From contig PKTO01000112.1 of the NCBI GenBank assembly GCA_002869095.1, positions 1-5,598 of the forward strand: a stretch of DNA of 5,598 nt. Direction: 5' to 3'. The translations under genes and the position numbers were made by a program. This DNA is from Clostridiales bacterium (GTDB lineage: Bacteria; Bacillota; Clostridia; Peptostreptococcales; BM714). The notes below the pieces were generated by a model. That model did not search any database, was not told the origin of the DNA, and saw only the letters and a list, made by a program, of their open reading frames with translations. How positions within the stretch are numbered: the stretch's first letter is position 1; each line of letters starts with the position of its first letter. Below are positions 1-5,598 of this stretch, one piece after another.

Positions 1-443
1 CCCCCCAAGACATGCCCTACAAGATTCTTGTTCCCGGATGACCCTATCCCAATCCTTATTCTCGGAAATTCATCGGTAATCAGGTTGTATATTATGTCTT
101 TCATTCCGTTATGGGTTCCGGCACTGCCTTTTTTTCGTATTCGTATCTTGCCCAAAGGCGTATCTATGTCGTCATAGACAACGATAAGCCTGTCGATTTC
201 AATTTTATAAAACTCAGCTATTTCCCTTACGCTTCTACCGCTAAGATTCATGAATGTCTGGGGTTTTAAAAGAAGCACTTTCTCGCCTTTCAGGGTTGCC
301 TCACCCAAAAGTCCCTTGAACTTTATTTTGTTTATTTTTATTCCATGTTTTTCGGCAAAATGGTCCAATACTTCAAATCCGGCATTATGCCTTGTTCCGG
401 CGTATTTCTTGCCCGGATTTCCCAATCCTACGATTATGTGCAT
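1..443 (-). CDS. pth: Peptidyl-tRNA hydrolase, C-terminus cut by the window edge
   Basis: This gene encodes peptidyl-tRNA hydrolase (Pth, called SpoVC in B. subtilis), the cytosolic enzyme that cleaves the ester bond of peptidyl-tRNAs dropped from stalled ribosomes and so recycles tRNA. The 147 complete residues visible show the family order: GLGNPG at 6-11, Tyr14, the RHNAGF motif with the likely catalytic His19, FMNLSG at 64-69 with Asn66, YDDID at 90-94 with Asp91, GSAGTHNG at 106-113 with Asn112, and RIGIG at 130-134. Bacterial Pth proteins usually have about 185-195 residues, so roughly 40 residues lie outside the window. The ATG at 443 is preceded by AAGGGGCG about 8 bases upstream, a usable ribosome binding site. 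The gap to prs is 85 bases and contains a terminator. I see no clear promoter of its own, only an AT-rich stretch with TATATA near 464. The family assignment is very secure. Confidence 0.97.
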   Translation of the reverse strand, partial: MHIIVGLGNPGKKYAGTRHNAGFEVLDHFAEKHGIKINKIKFKGLLGEATLKGEKVLLLKPQTFMNLSGRSVREIAEFYKIEIDRLIVVYDDIDTPLGKIRIRKKGSAGTHNGMKDIIYNLITDEFPRIRIGIGSSGNKNLVGHVLG

Positions 444-487
444 TAAAAAGCGCCCCTTTTATATATGAAAAACCTTTTTATGGCTTT

Positions 488-521
488 AAATAAAAGCTCC
501 CGAAACAGGGAGCTTTTATTT
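488..521 (-). terminator. Rho-independent terminator after prs
   Basis: A perfect 14-bp inverted repeat has arms AAATAAAAGCTCCC (488-501) and GGGAGCTTTTATTT (508-521) with a six-base loop. The GC core is AGCTCCC/GGGAGCT and the descending arm supplies a T-rich tail. It begins 7 bases beyond the prs stop codon on the minus strand, so it most likely ends or attenuates the glmU-prs transcript ahead of pth. The hairpin is symmetric and could in principle act in both directions, but no plus-strand gene reads into it here. Confidence 0.85.
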
Positions 522-528
522 CAGTGTC

Positions 529-1479
529 TTAAACGAAAAGATTGCTTACCGATTCATTCTTGTAAACTCGTTTCATTACCTCCGCGAAAAGAGGAGCCGC
601 TGAAAGTATGGTCATTTTGTCCAGAATCTTTTCTTCTTCCAGATCTATGGTGTCCAAAACAACAAGTTCCTTTATGACCGAATTCTCAATCCTCTCCAAT
701 GCGGGCCCTGAAAGTACAGGATGGGTGCAGCATGCATATACATCCTTTGCCCCCAGGTCTTTGAGAGCTTTTGCTCCCTGGGTTATTGTGCCTGCCGTAT
801 CGATCATGTCGTCTATAAGGATTACATTCTTGCCGTTTATATCTCCGATTATGTTCATTATTTCAGCAACATTCGCCTTTGGACGCCTCTTGTCTATTAT
901 CGCAATAGCGGAGTCCAGGCGGTCGGCAAATTTACGCGCCCTTGCAACACTTCCAAGGTCCGGAGATACAACAACCAAATCTTCAATGTTCTTGTTGTTG
1001 AAATACTTTGCCAGAATGGGAACCCCCATGAGATGGTCAACCGGAATATTGAAATATCCCTGTATCTGTGCGGCATGCAAGTCCATTGACAAAACTCTGT
1101 CCGCTCCAGCTTTTTCAAGCAAATCCGCCACAAGCTTAGCCGAGATCGGATCTCTGGCTTTCGCCTTGCGGTCCTGTCTTGCATAGCCGTAATAAGGAAT
1201 TACGGCTGAAATGCTTTTTGCCGAGGCTCTCTTGCATGCATCGATCATTATCAACAGTTCCATCAAATAACGGTTCACCAAAGGAGGGCTGACTGATTGT
1301 ATTAAGTATACATCCCTACCTCTTACAGATTCATTGAAATTAACAGTTATTTCTCCGTCGCTGAAAGATCCCACCTTGGCATCCCCCAATGGCAGATTCA
1401 GCTCTTTGCAGATTTTTTCGGCCAATTTTCGATTTGAATTGCCCGAAAAAATCTTTACCGTATTACTTGCCTCTTGCAT
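529..1479 (-). CDS. prs: Ribose-phosphate pyrophosphokinase (PRPP synthase, class I)
   Basis: This enzyme transfers the pyrophosphate group of ATP to ribose 5-phosphate and makes PRPP, the precursor of purines, pyrimidines, histidine, tryptophan and NAD. The 316-residue product has the usual length of class I bacterial Prs and its full motif set: FSDGE at 39-43, the [16 protein letters not shown] stretch around 64-81, YGYARQDRK at 97-105, the metal-binding DLHAAQIQ at 133-140, [12 protein letters not shown] at 171-182, the catalytic-loop DKRRP at 196-200, and the PRPP-binding loop [10 protein letters not shown] at 222-231. The ATG start follows GAGGAGGG with about 9 bases of spacing, a near-perfect ribosome binding site. 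It begins 33 bases after the glmU stop and is presumably cotranscribed with glmU; a strong hairpin terminator follows it. A minor oddity is Ser177 where the related B. subtilis enzyme has Gly. The known allosteric control by ADP and phosphate belongs to the family and is not visible here. Confidence 0.98.
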   Translation of the reverse strand: MQEASNTVKIFSGNSNRKLAEKICKELNLPLGDAKVGSFSDGEITVNFNESVRGRDVYLIQSVSPPLVNRYLMELLIMIDACKRASAKSISAVIPYYGYARQDRKAKARDPISAKLVADLLEKAGADRVLSMDLHAAQIQGYFNIPVDHLMGVPILAKYFNNKNIEDLVVVSPDLGSVARARKFADRLDSAIAIIDKRRPKANVAEIMNIIGDINGKNVILIDDMIDTAGTITQGAKALKDLGAKDVYACCTHPVLSGPALERIENSVIKELVVLDTIDLEEEKILDKMTILSAAPLFAEVMKRVYKNESVSNLFV

Positions 1480-1512
1480 TTAAAGAAACCCTCCTCTAGA
1501 TTGTGCATACTG

Positions 1513-2895
1513 TTATTTGTCTGCATTATACTCAGCGGACCATTTTCGTTCCACCCACTTCTCCTTGTTTTCCTGCCTGCTTCTGCCTATGCACAGGGCT
1601 CCTTCCGGCACAGCTTCTGTAACAGTGGTTCCAGCGGCCACATATGCCTTGTTGTTGACAATTACAGGTGCAACAAGATTGACATTGCATCCTATGAAAA
1701 CATCGTCACCAACCTTTGTCCTATGTTTGTTTTTTCCGTCATAATTCACAAAAACGACTCCACAGCTTATGTTTACCCGTTTTCCTATGTCGGCGTCACC
1801 TATATATGCAAGGTGCGAAGCCTTGCTGCCTTCGCCTACCGTAGAATTTTTGACTTCTACAAAATCACCCAGTTTTACATTGTTTTCAATTATGCTTCCC
1901 GGGCGAAGATATGCGTATGGCCCAATCTTTGCATCTTTTCCCACGGAGCTGTCCACAACAGTAGACTGCCTGATTGCCGTTCCTGCACCAACTTTTGCAT
2001 TTTCCAGAATCGCATATGGCCCTATTTCGCAGTCGGGTCCGATTGAAGTTGCGCCTTTCAATTGGGATCCCGGAAAAACAACGGTATCAGGCTCTATTTT
2101 GACATCGATTCCGATTGTAGTGTCGGCGGGACTCATTATGGTTACGCCAGAGAGCATATGCCTGGTGTTTATTCTTGATTTCATTGTTTGCTCGGCTGTA
2201 GAAAGCTGAACTCTGTTGTTTACACCTAGAATCTCCAGAGGGTCTTCTATTTCATAAGTCCCGGCCCGCTTGCCTAAGCCGCGTAAAATACCGACTGTAT
2301 CGGTCAAATAGTATTCGCCCTGGCTATTTCCATTCTCCAGGTCTTTCAAGGACTCTTTGAGAGATGCCGCATCAAAGCAATACATGCCGGAGTTGATTTC
2401 CTTTATAGCCCTCTCATCTTCATCCGCGTCCTTTTCCTCGACAATCCCAAGCAGGTTTCCCTCGCAATCCTTGATTATTCTTCCATAACCAAAGGGTTCG
2501 TCCAATGAGGCGGTAAGCACAGTGACCGAATTTTTCTCTTCGTTATGATGCCTTATCAAACCTGCCAGCGTTTCCCCGCGGACAAGAGTCGTGTCTCCGC
2601 ACAAAACCAATACTGTTCCTTGATCAGGCATCTTGCCGGTTGCCTGCATTGCCGCATGACCGGTTCCAAGCCTTTCAAGCTGGAGCGCGAATTTCAGATT
2701 TCTACCGGAAAGCTCTTGCCGAACCGCTTCGGCCTGGTGCCCTATGACTACAACCGAATCGGATACTCCCGCCGATTCAGACGCCCTGAGCACATGTTCA
2801 ATCATTGAAATCCCGCAAACCTCGTGAAGCACCTTGGGTTTCTTGGATTTCATTCTTGTCCCTGCACCGGCCGCAAGAATTATGGCCTTCAACAT
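1513..2895 (-). CDS. glmU: Bifunctional GlcN-1-P acetyltransferase / GlcNAc-1-P uridyltransferase
   Basis: GlmU acetylates glucosamine 1-phosphate with acetyl-CoA and then couples the product to UTP, giving UDP-GlcNAc for peptidoglycan and other cell-wall polymers. It acts in the cytosol as a trimer in characterised members. The 460-residue length is typical. The N-terminal uridyltransferase domain (about 1-230) shows LAAGAGTRMKSKKPK at 7-21, GTGHA at 77-81, the metal ligand Asp101 in LCGDTTL, GYGRI at 136-140, EINSG at 166-170 and GVNNR at 224-228 with Asn226. The C-terminal domain (about 250-460) is a left-handed beta helix of hexapeptide repeats with Lys349, the likely catalytic His361 in ASHLAYIGD, Tyr364, Asn375, NYDGKNKHRT at 384-393 and AGTTVTEAVPEG at 421-432. 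The ATG at 2895 has AGGGGTG five bases upstream. A strong promoter precedes it in the 72-base gap after purR, and prs follows after 33 bases, so glmU and prs form a transcription unit. Confidence 0.98.
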   Translation of the reverse strand: MLKAIILAAGAGTRMKSKKPKVLHEVCGISMIEHVLRASESAGVSDSVVVIGHQAEAVRQELSGRNLKFALQLERLGTGHAAMQATGKMPDQGTVLVLCGDTTLVRGETLAGLIRHHNEEKNSVTVLTASLDEPFGYGRIIKDCEGNLLGIVEEKDADEDERAIKEINSGMYCFDAASLKESLKDLENGNSQGEYYLTDTVGILRGLGKRAGTYEIEDPLEILGVNNRVQLSTAEQTMKSRINTRHMLSGVTIMSPADTTIGIDVKIEPDTVVFPGSQLKGATSIGPDCEIGPYAILENAKVGAGTAIRQSTVVDSSVGKDAKIGPYAYLRPGSIIENNVKLGDFVEVKNSTVGEGSKASHLAYIGDADIGKRVNISCGVVFVNYDGKNKHRTKVGDDVFIGCNVNLVAPVIVNNKAYVAAGTTVTEAVPEGALCIGRSRQENKEKWVERKWSAEYNADK

Positions 2896-2931
2896 ATTTG
2901 CACCCCTAACATATTCCGTCTTCCGTCATAG

Positions 2932-2960
2932 ATTATAACATGCAAACGGCATTATTTCCA
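2932..2960 (-). promoter_or_regulatory. Predicted sigma-A promoter for glmU-prs
   Basis: On the minus strand a perfect TATAAT (-10, 2932-2937) is preceded by the extended -10 bases TGT and, after a 17-base spacer, by TGGAAA (-35, 2955-2960; four of six match TTGACA). Transcription would start near 2925, giving a leader of about 30 bases before the glmU ATG that contains the ribosome binding site. I see no terminator between purR and glmU, so read-through from purR can add to this promoter. The call is based on pattern and position only. Confidence 0.7.
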
Positions 2961-2967
2961 TTGCCAA

Positions 2968-3795
2968 TCAAACACAAACATCTTCCTTCGGATGTATTAT
3001 TATTCTTTTGTCCCTTGTTATTGCCTCAAGAGAGATAAGGGAAACATAATCATCAACCATCTTCTTCTCCGGCTCTTTGGTGGCAATCATGACACCGATG
3101 CCGACAACATTGGCATCAAATTCCGTCATCAGGTCCACCAATCCTTTGGCAGTTCCTCCAGCCCTCATAAAATCATCTATTATAAGGACATTTGACCCTG
3201 TTTTTACGGCGCGTTTGGACACGTACATGGTGCTTATGCTTCCGGTCGAACCCGAAACATAGTTTATGCTTACCGTTGACCCTTCGGTTACCCTGTTGTC
3301 GTCGCGCGCTATTACTAGCGGAACATTGAGCGTATTGGCCGTCATAATTGCAAGAGGTATGCCCTTGGTCTCAAGAGTAAGTATGTAGTCAATAGGCTTG
3401 TCGGCGAAAATTCTTCCGAAAATTTCACCGATTTTTTTTACATAGTGCGGATTGTAGATAATGTCGGCGGTGTAGATGAAACCGCCGGAGATGATCCTGC
3501 TTTCGTCTCTAAGCGTTTCGCAAATGTCTGACAAGACTTTTTCTGTCTCCCTGCTGTTTATTTTGGGAATATACCTGACACCTCCCGCAGCTCCCGAAAT
3601 TGTTTCGACTATGCCGAGTTCCAAATCTTCCATTACTCTTTTGACTATTACAATGTCTTCGCTGATTGTAGATTTCGCAGCATTGAACATTGCGGTAAAA
3701 TGGTTAAGCGTGTAAATCTTGTTCGGCGTGTCACAAAGAACCTTGACAATGCCTCCAATCCTCTCATTTCTTTTAAATTTGCCCAAAGTCATCAC
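2968..3795 (-). CDS. purR: Purine operon repressor PurR (PRPP-responsive)
   Basis: This is the Bacillota purine repressor, unrelated to the LacI-type PurR of enterobacteria. In B. subtilis it binds paired PurBox operators of purine genes, and PRPP relieves repression. The product has up to 275 residues. An N-terminal winged-helix segment (about 5-75) includes FNAAKSTISEDI at 37-48 and GAAGGVRYIPK at 68-78. A phosphoribosyltransferase-fold domain follows, with TKGIPLA at 143-149, TEGSTVSINYVSGS at 170-183 and the PRPP-binding loop IIDDFMRAGGTAKG at 205-218. The start is uncertain: codons 1, 2 and 4 are GTG, ATG and TTG. The TTG at 3786 has the best-placed ribosome binding site (GGTGAT, 3791-3796) and would give MGKFKRNERI, matching where the B. 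subtilis protein begins, with 272 residues. The coordinates given use the most upstream candidate, GTG. The gene is divergent from murC and lies 72 bases before glmU; yabJ and spoVG, which follow purR in B. subtilis, are absent. Confidence 0.96.
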   Translation of the reverse strand: MMTLGKFKRNERIGGIVKVLCDTPNKIYTLNHFTAMFNAAKSTISEDIVIVKRVMEDLELGIVETISGAAGGVRYIPKINSRETEKVLSDICETLRDESRIISGGFIYTADIIYNPHYVKKIGEIFGRIFADKPIDYILTLETKGIPLAIMTANTLNVPLVIARDDNRVTEGSTVSINYVSGSTGSISTMYVSKRAVKTGSNVLIIDDFMRAGGTAKGLVDLMTEFDANVVGIGVMIATKEPEKKMVDDYVSLISLEAITRDKRIIIHPKEDVCV

Positions 3796-3796
3796 C
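3791..3796 (-). promoter_or_regulatory. Ribosome binding site of purR that favours a TTG start
   Basis: GGTGAT on the minus strand matches the 3' part of the consensus AAGGAGGTGAT. Its GG pair lies 8 bases before the TTG at 3786-3784, an optimal distance. The GTG (3795) and ATG (3792) candidates overlap this site and have only weak GGATGG-like sequence almost touching them. The site therefore argues for the TTG start, with the reservation that annotation programs usually prefer ATG or GTG. Confidence 0.45.
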
Positions 3797-3851
3797 CATC
3801 CGAATAATATTTGTGTTTATTATTAATTTTATTCGTTTTTTTACGAAAATT
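3796..3851. promoter_or_regulatory. Candidate PurR operator (CGAA-centred PurBox-like motifs)
   Basis: Three 13-base matches to the remembered B. subtilis PurBox consensus AWWWCCGAACWWT lie across the purR promoter: 3796-3808 on the plus strand (CGAA at 3801-3804), 3828-3840 on the minus strand (core 3832-3835) and 3839-3851 on the plus strand (core 3844-3847). I count about 10 of 13 matches for each. The first two face each other in the inverted order expected for a PurBox pair, with 27 bases between the cores, close to known spacing. Autoregulation of purR is the natural inference. The weak point is that the W positions match easily in AT-rich DNA. Confidence 0.4.
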
Positions 3852-3854
3852 CAA
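3826..3854 (-). promoter_or_regulatory. Predicted sigma-A promoter for purR
   Basis: On the minus strand TTGAAT (-35, 3849-3854) is separated by exactly 17 bases from TAAAAT (-10, 3826-3831; five of six match TATAAT). The expected start of transcription is near 3819, leaving a leader of roughly 25-33 bases before purR. The spacer contains TTCGT and ACGAA in inverted orientation around a T/A run, so a regulator bound there would cover the promoter. Confidence 0.65.
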
Positions 3855-3912
3855 TAGACAAGAACGATTTTTTAAATTAATAAAAGCGCCAATCCCTCTT
3901 TAAAGCGTTTTG

Positions 3913-3921
3913 TGGTATAAT
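3913..3921 (+). promoter_or_regulatory. Predicted extended -10 promoter for murC
   Basis: A perfect TATAAT at 3916-3921 is preceded directly by TGG, the extended -10 element. No good -35 hexamer lies 16-18 bases upstream, which is common for extended -10 promoters. Transcription would start near 3928, giving a leader of about 35 bases that contains the GGAGAG ribosome binding site (3951-3956). This promoter is divergent from that of purR, with about 85 bases between the two -10 elements. Confidence 0.65.
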
Positions 3922-3962
3922 TCATTAAGTATGAAGACTATACGAAGAATGGAGAGATAATT

Positions 3963-5366
3963 ATGAAACATGCAAATCCCGGGTCAGACTTGAGCCCTTA
4001 CGACAAGATTCACATGATTGGGATAGGCGGCATAGGAATGAGCGCCATAGCCGAGCTGCTTCTGTCAAGCGGGAAAAAGATCTCCGGCTCTGATATCAAT
4101 TCATCCGAAATCACGAAAAAATTGGCCAAGAAAGGCATAGAAGTCTTTATAGGCCATTCAGCCGAGCACATAAAGGGTATGGACCTGGTCATATACACAT
4201 CCGCAGTTCATGCCGACAATCCGGAGTATGCAAAAGCGATGGAATTGAACATTCCGACAATGGACAGGGCGGAAGCCCTGGGATTGTTGATGAAAAACTT
4301 CAAGGAAATAATAGCCGTTTCGGGCGCACACGGAAAAACTACGACAACCTCAATGATTTCAATGATATTTGAAGATTCCGGAGTTGATCCCACAATTCTG
4401 GTGGGAGGAATGATAGAAGAAATTTCAGGGAATGTAAAGGTTGGCAAAAATGATTACATGATAACCGAAGCATGTGAATACAAGGAAAATTTCCTCAAAT
4501 TCCATCCGACAATTGAAATAATACTGAATGTGGACGAAGATCATTTGGACTATTTCAGGGATTTGAAACACATAATGGAAGCTTTTGGCAAATTTACGGA
4601 ATGCCTGCCCAAAAGAGGAACAATAGTGGCCAATTTCGACGATTACAACGTCAGGGTTGTATGCGCCGATTCAGACAAAAAAACCATAAGCTACGGAATA
4701 AACGGAGATGCCGACTATAAGGCAATAAATATTGTCTACACGGACAATGGGACCCCAAGCTTCGAAGTTTTGAAAGGCGGTCAACCATATTGCCGCTTCG
4801 AACTTTCAGTGCCCGGCAAACACAACATATACAATGCTTTGGCCGCAATCGCCGCGTGCGATGCATGCGGAATAGAAACGGATGCTATTCAAAAGCGCCT
4901 GAAATCGTTCCACAGCCCCAAGAGACGTTTCGAAATCAAACACAAAATGAACGGAATCACAATAATAGACGACTATGCGCACCACCCAAGCGAAATCAAG
5001 GCGACTCTCGAAGCCGCCGGAAGATATCCCCACCGAAAGATATGGAGCATATTCCAGCCCCATACTTTTTCGAGAACCAAGGCTCTCCTGTCGGATTTTT
5101 CTTCCTCGTTCGGGAAAGCCGACCGTGTTGTGATAACGGACATCTACGCGGCCAGGGAAGAGGATTCGGGCCAGGTGCACAGCAATGAATTGGCAAACCT
5201 CGTGAAAGAAGAAGGTGTGGACGTAAAATATATAAGCAGCTTCGAGGATGCGGCAAAACATGTAGCAAGCATTGCCGAACCTGGGGATTTGATAATCACA
5301 ATGGGAGCAGGCGACGTATACATTATAGGCGACCTCATAGCAAAAATATTGGAGACCCAAAAATAA
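3963..5366 (+). CDS. murC: UDP-N-acetylmuramate--L-alanine ligase
   Basis: MurC adds L-alanine to UDP-MurNAc with hydrolysis of ATP, the first step of building the peptidoglycan stem peptide in the cytosol. The 467-residue product is full length for the family and shows all three Mur-ligase domains. The Rossmann-like UDP-binding domain has MIGIGGIGMSAIAELL at 18-33 and a SGSD motif at 41-44. The central ATPase domain has the P-loop GAHGKTTTTS at 121-130, EACEYKENF at 169-177 with Glu169, and NVDEDHLDYF at 189-198. PGKHNIYNALAA at 284-295 lies near the junction, and the C-terminal domain has DDYAHHPSEI at 336-345, FQPHTFSRT at 364-372 and GAGDVYIIG at 448-456. The ATG is preceded by GGAGAG with six bases of spacing. 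The gene stands alone on the plus strand with its own promoter and terminator. GlmU on the other strand supplies the pathway's UDP-GlcNAc. No key motif is missing. Confidence 0.98.
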   Translation: MKHANPGSDLSPYDKIHMIGIGGIGMSAIAELLLSSGKKISGSDINSSEITKKLAKKGIEVFIGHSAEHIKGMDLVIYTSAVHADNPEYAKAMELNIPTMDRAEALGLLMKNFKEIIAVSGAHGKTTTTSMISMIFEDSGVDPTILVGGMIEEISGNVKVGKNDYMITEACEYKENFLKFHPTIEIILNVDEDHLDYFRDLKHIMEAFGKFTECLPKRGTIVANFDDYNVRVVCADSDKKTISYGINGDADYKAINIVYTDNGTPSFEVLKGGQPYCRFELSVPGKHNIYNALAAIAACDACGIETDAIQKRLKSFHSPKRRFEIKHKMNGITIIDDYAHHPSEIKATLEAAGRYPHRKIWSIFQPHTFSRTKALLSDFSSSFGKADRVVITDIYAAREEDSGQVHSNELANLVKEEGVDVKYISSFEDAAKHVASIAEPGDLIITMGAGDVYIIGDLIAKILETQK

Positions 5367-5391
5367 ACCGGAATTATGCAAGCACCAAATC

Positions 5392-5424
5392 AAACCCCCC
5401 TGGACAAAGGTCCAAGGGGGTTTT
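5392..5424. terminator. Hairpin terminator between murC and the convergent ClC gene
   Basis: An imperfect inverted repeat pairs AAACCCCC (5392-5399) with GGGGGTTT (5416-5423) and TGGAC (5401-5405) with GTCCA (5410-5414), with one C-A mismatch and the loop AAAG. It is followed by a short T run on the plus strand and lies 25 bases after the murC stop. The opposite-strand gene ends 13 bases away, so the same hairpin can serve both convergent genes; the minus-strand side has only three T residues directly after the stem, so it is probably stronger for murC. Confidence 0.8.
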
Positions 5425-5436
5425 CAACTTGTTTTT

Positions 5437-5598
5437 TTATTTTATGTCAATCAAATTGTTTTTAAGGGGTTTTGTGTAGATGCTGTACTTGTGCATAATT
5501 TCCGTGGTGATGCTCCCAACTGCGCAGGCTATCAAAGCCGGGAACAGTATTGCGTAGTTGTCTGTAAGCTCAACGACCATAAGAGATGCGGCTATCGG
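5437..5598 (-). CDS. ClC-family chloride channel/transporter, C-terminal fragment
   Basis: The last 53 codons of a membrane protein enter from the right edge on the minus strand and end at a TAA (5439-5437). The visible residues begin PIAASLMVVELTDNYAILFP, which fits the family pattern AP.xAxxMVxELTxNYxxLxP near the end of the ClC transmembrane core. A hydrophobic segment (about 16-30) follows, then SIYTKPL at 39-45, whose Tyr41 corresponds to the conserved helix-R tyrosine that contacts chloride in characterised members. The protein ends twelve residues after that tyrosine, so it carries no C-terminal CBS or TrkA-C domain. Whether it is a channel or a proton/chloride exchanger cannot be judged, because the gating glutamate and selectivity motifs lie outside the window. 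The gene converges on murC and shares its terminator; no functional link to the other genes is evident. Confidence 0.85.
   Translation of the reverse strand, partial: PIAASLMVVELTDNYAILFPALIACAVGSITTEIMHKYSIYTKPLKNNLIDIK

Noticed and set aside
250..468. A 72-codon plus-strand open frame across the start of pth
   Set aside because: It is antisense to conserved Pth motifs including FMNLSG and the catalytic histidine region, and has no supporting signals.
608..1186. A 192-codon open frame on the plus strand antisense to prs
   Set aside because: It is the opposite-strand shadow of a fully conserved Prs coding sequence, with no ribosome binding site and no recognisable domain.
1474..2046. A 190-codon plus-strand open frame with a hydrophobic start resembling a signal peptide
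   Set aside because: It lies antisense to the conserved C-terminal half of glmU; the apparent signal peptide comes from the reverse complement of that coding sequence, and no promoter or conserved motif supports it.
2938..2966. Possible purR terminator in the purR-glmU gap (GGCA...TGCC pairing)
   Set aside because: The stem is only four base pairs and no T run follows, so it cannot be called a terminator.
3790..3799. Short frame from the ATG at 3799 (MGDDFGQI) overlapping the purR start in another frame
   Set aside because: It has no ribosome binding site and only eight codons; coincidence is the simplest explanation given overlapping ATG, GTG and TTG triplets.
3881..3906. Repeated AAAGCG (3883-3888 and 3903-3908) upstream of the murC -10
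   Set aside because: A single six-base repeat in AT-rich DNA is expected by chance and does not match a known operator.
4806..5393. A 195-codon minus-strand open frame antisense to murC
   Set aside because: It overlaps the strongly conserved murC C-terminal half, runs through the terminator arm region and shows no family motif.

Overview
The window looks like a core chromosomal segment of a Bacillota (Firmicutes) bacterium, most likely a member of the Clostridia. The evidence is a PurR of the purine-repressor/phosphoribosyltransferase-fold type, which is a Bacillota family, and the gene order purR-glmU-prs-pth, a known Bacillota neighbourhood. AT-rich promoters, strong purine-rich ribosome binding sites and moderate base composition agree with this. 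The genus cannot be fixed from the sequence alone. No mobile element, CRISPR array, tRNA, rRNA or phage gene is visible, and all genes look intact except the two cut by the window edges.

Layout: from the left edge to about 3795 everything lies on the minus strand, transcribed leftwards in the order purR (purine repressor), glmU (UDP-GlcNAc synthesis), prs (PRPP synthesis) and pth (peptidyl-tRNA hydrolase, cut at its C-terminal end by base 1). A 167-base AT-rich divergent control region (3796-3962) separates purR from murC, which runs rightwards on the plus strand. Downstream of murC a hairpin terminator is followed by the convergent last 53 codons of a ClC-type chloride channel/transporter on the minus strand, cut by the right edge. 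No stretch without a gene exceeds 300 bases.

How the genes connect: Prs makes PRPP, the precursor of purines and the ligand that, in characterised Bacillus PurR, releases the repressor from DNA; purR and prs therefore form a producer/sensor pair two genes apart. GlmU makes UDP-GlcNAc, which MurA and MurB (not in this window) turn into UDP-MurNAc, the substrate of MurC. The block thus joins nucleotide-precursor supply and its sensing to two steps of peptidoglycan precursor synthesis, with a translation-maintenance enzyme at the end.

Regulation read from the sequence: glmU-prs has its own well-formed promoter in the purR-glmU gap. A perfect 14-bp hairpin terminator follows prs. purR and murC have divergent promoters. 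The purR promoter carries several CGAA-centred motifs resembling the PurR operator, which suggests autoregulation. Compared with Bacillus subtilis, yabJ and spoVG are absent between purR and glmU, and ctc is absent between prs and pth. I found no convincing novel biological system; the items worth checking are the operator-like motifs, the missing spoVG and the purR start codon.
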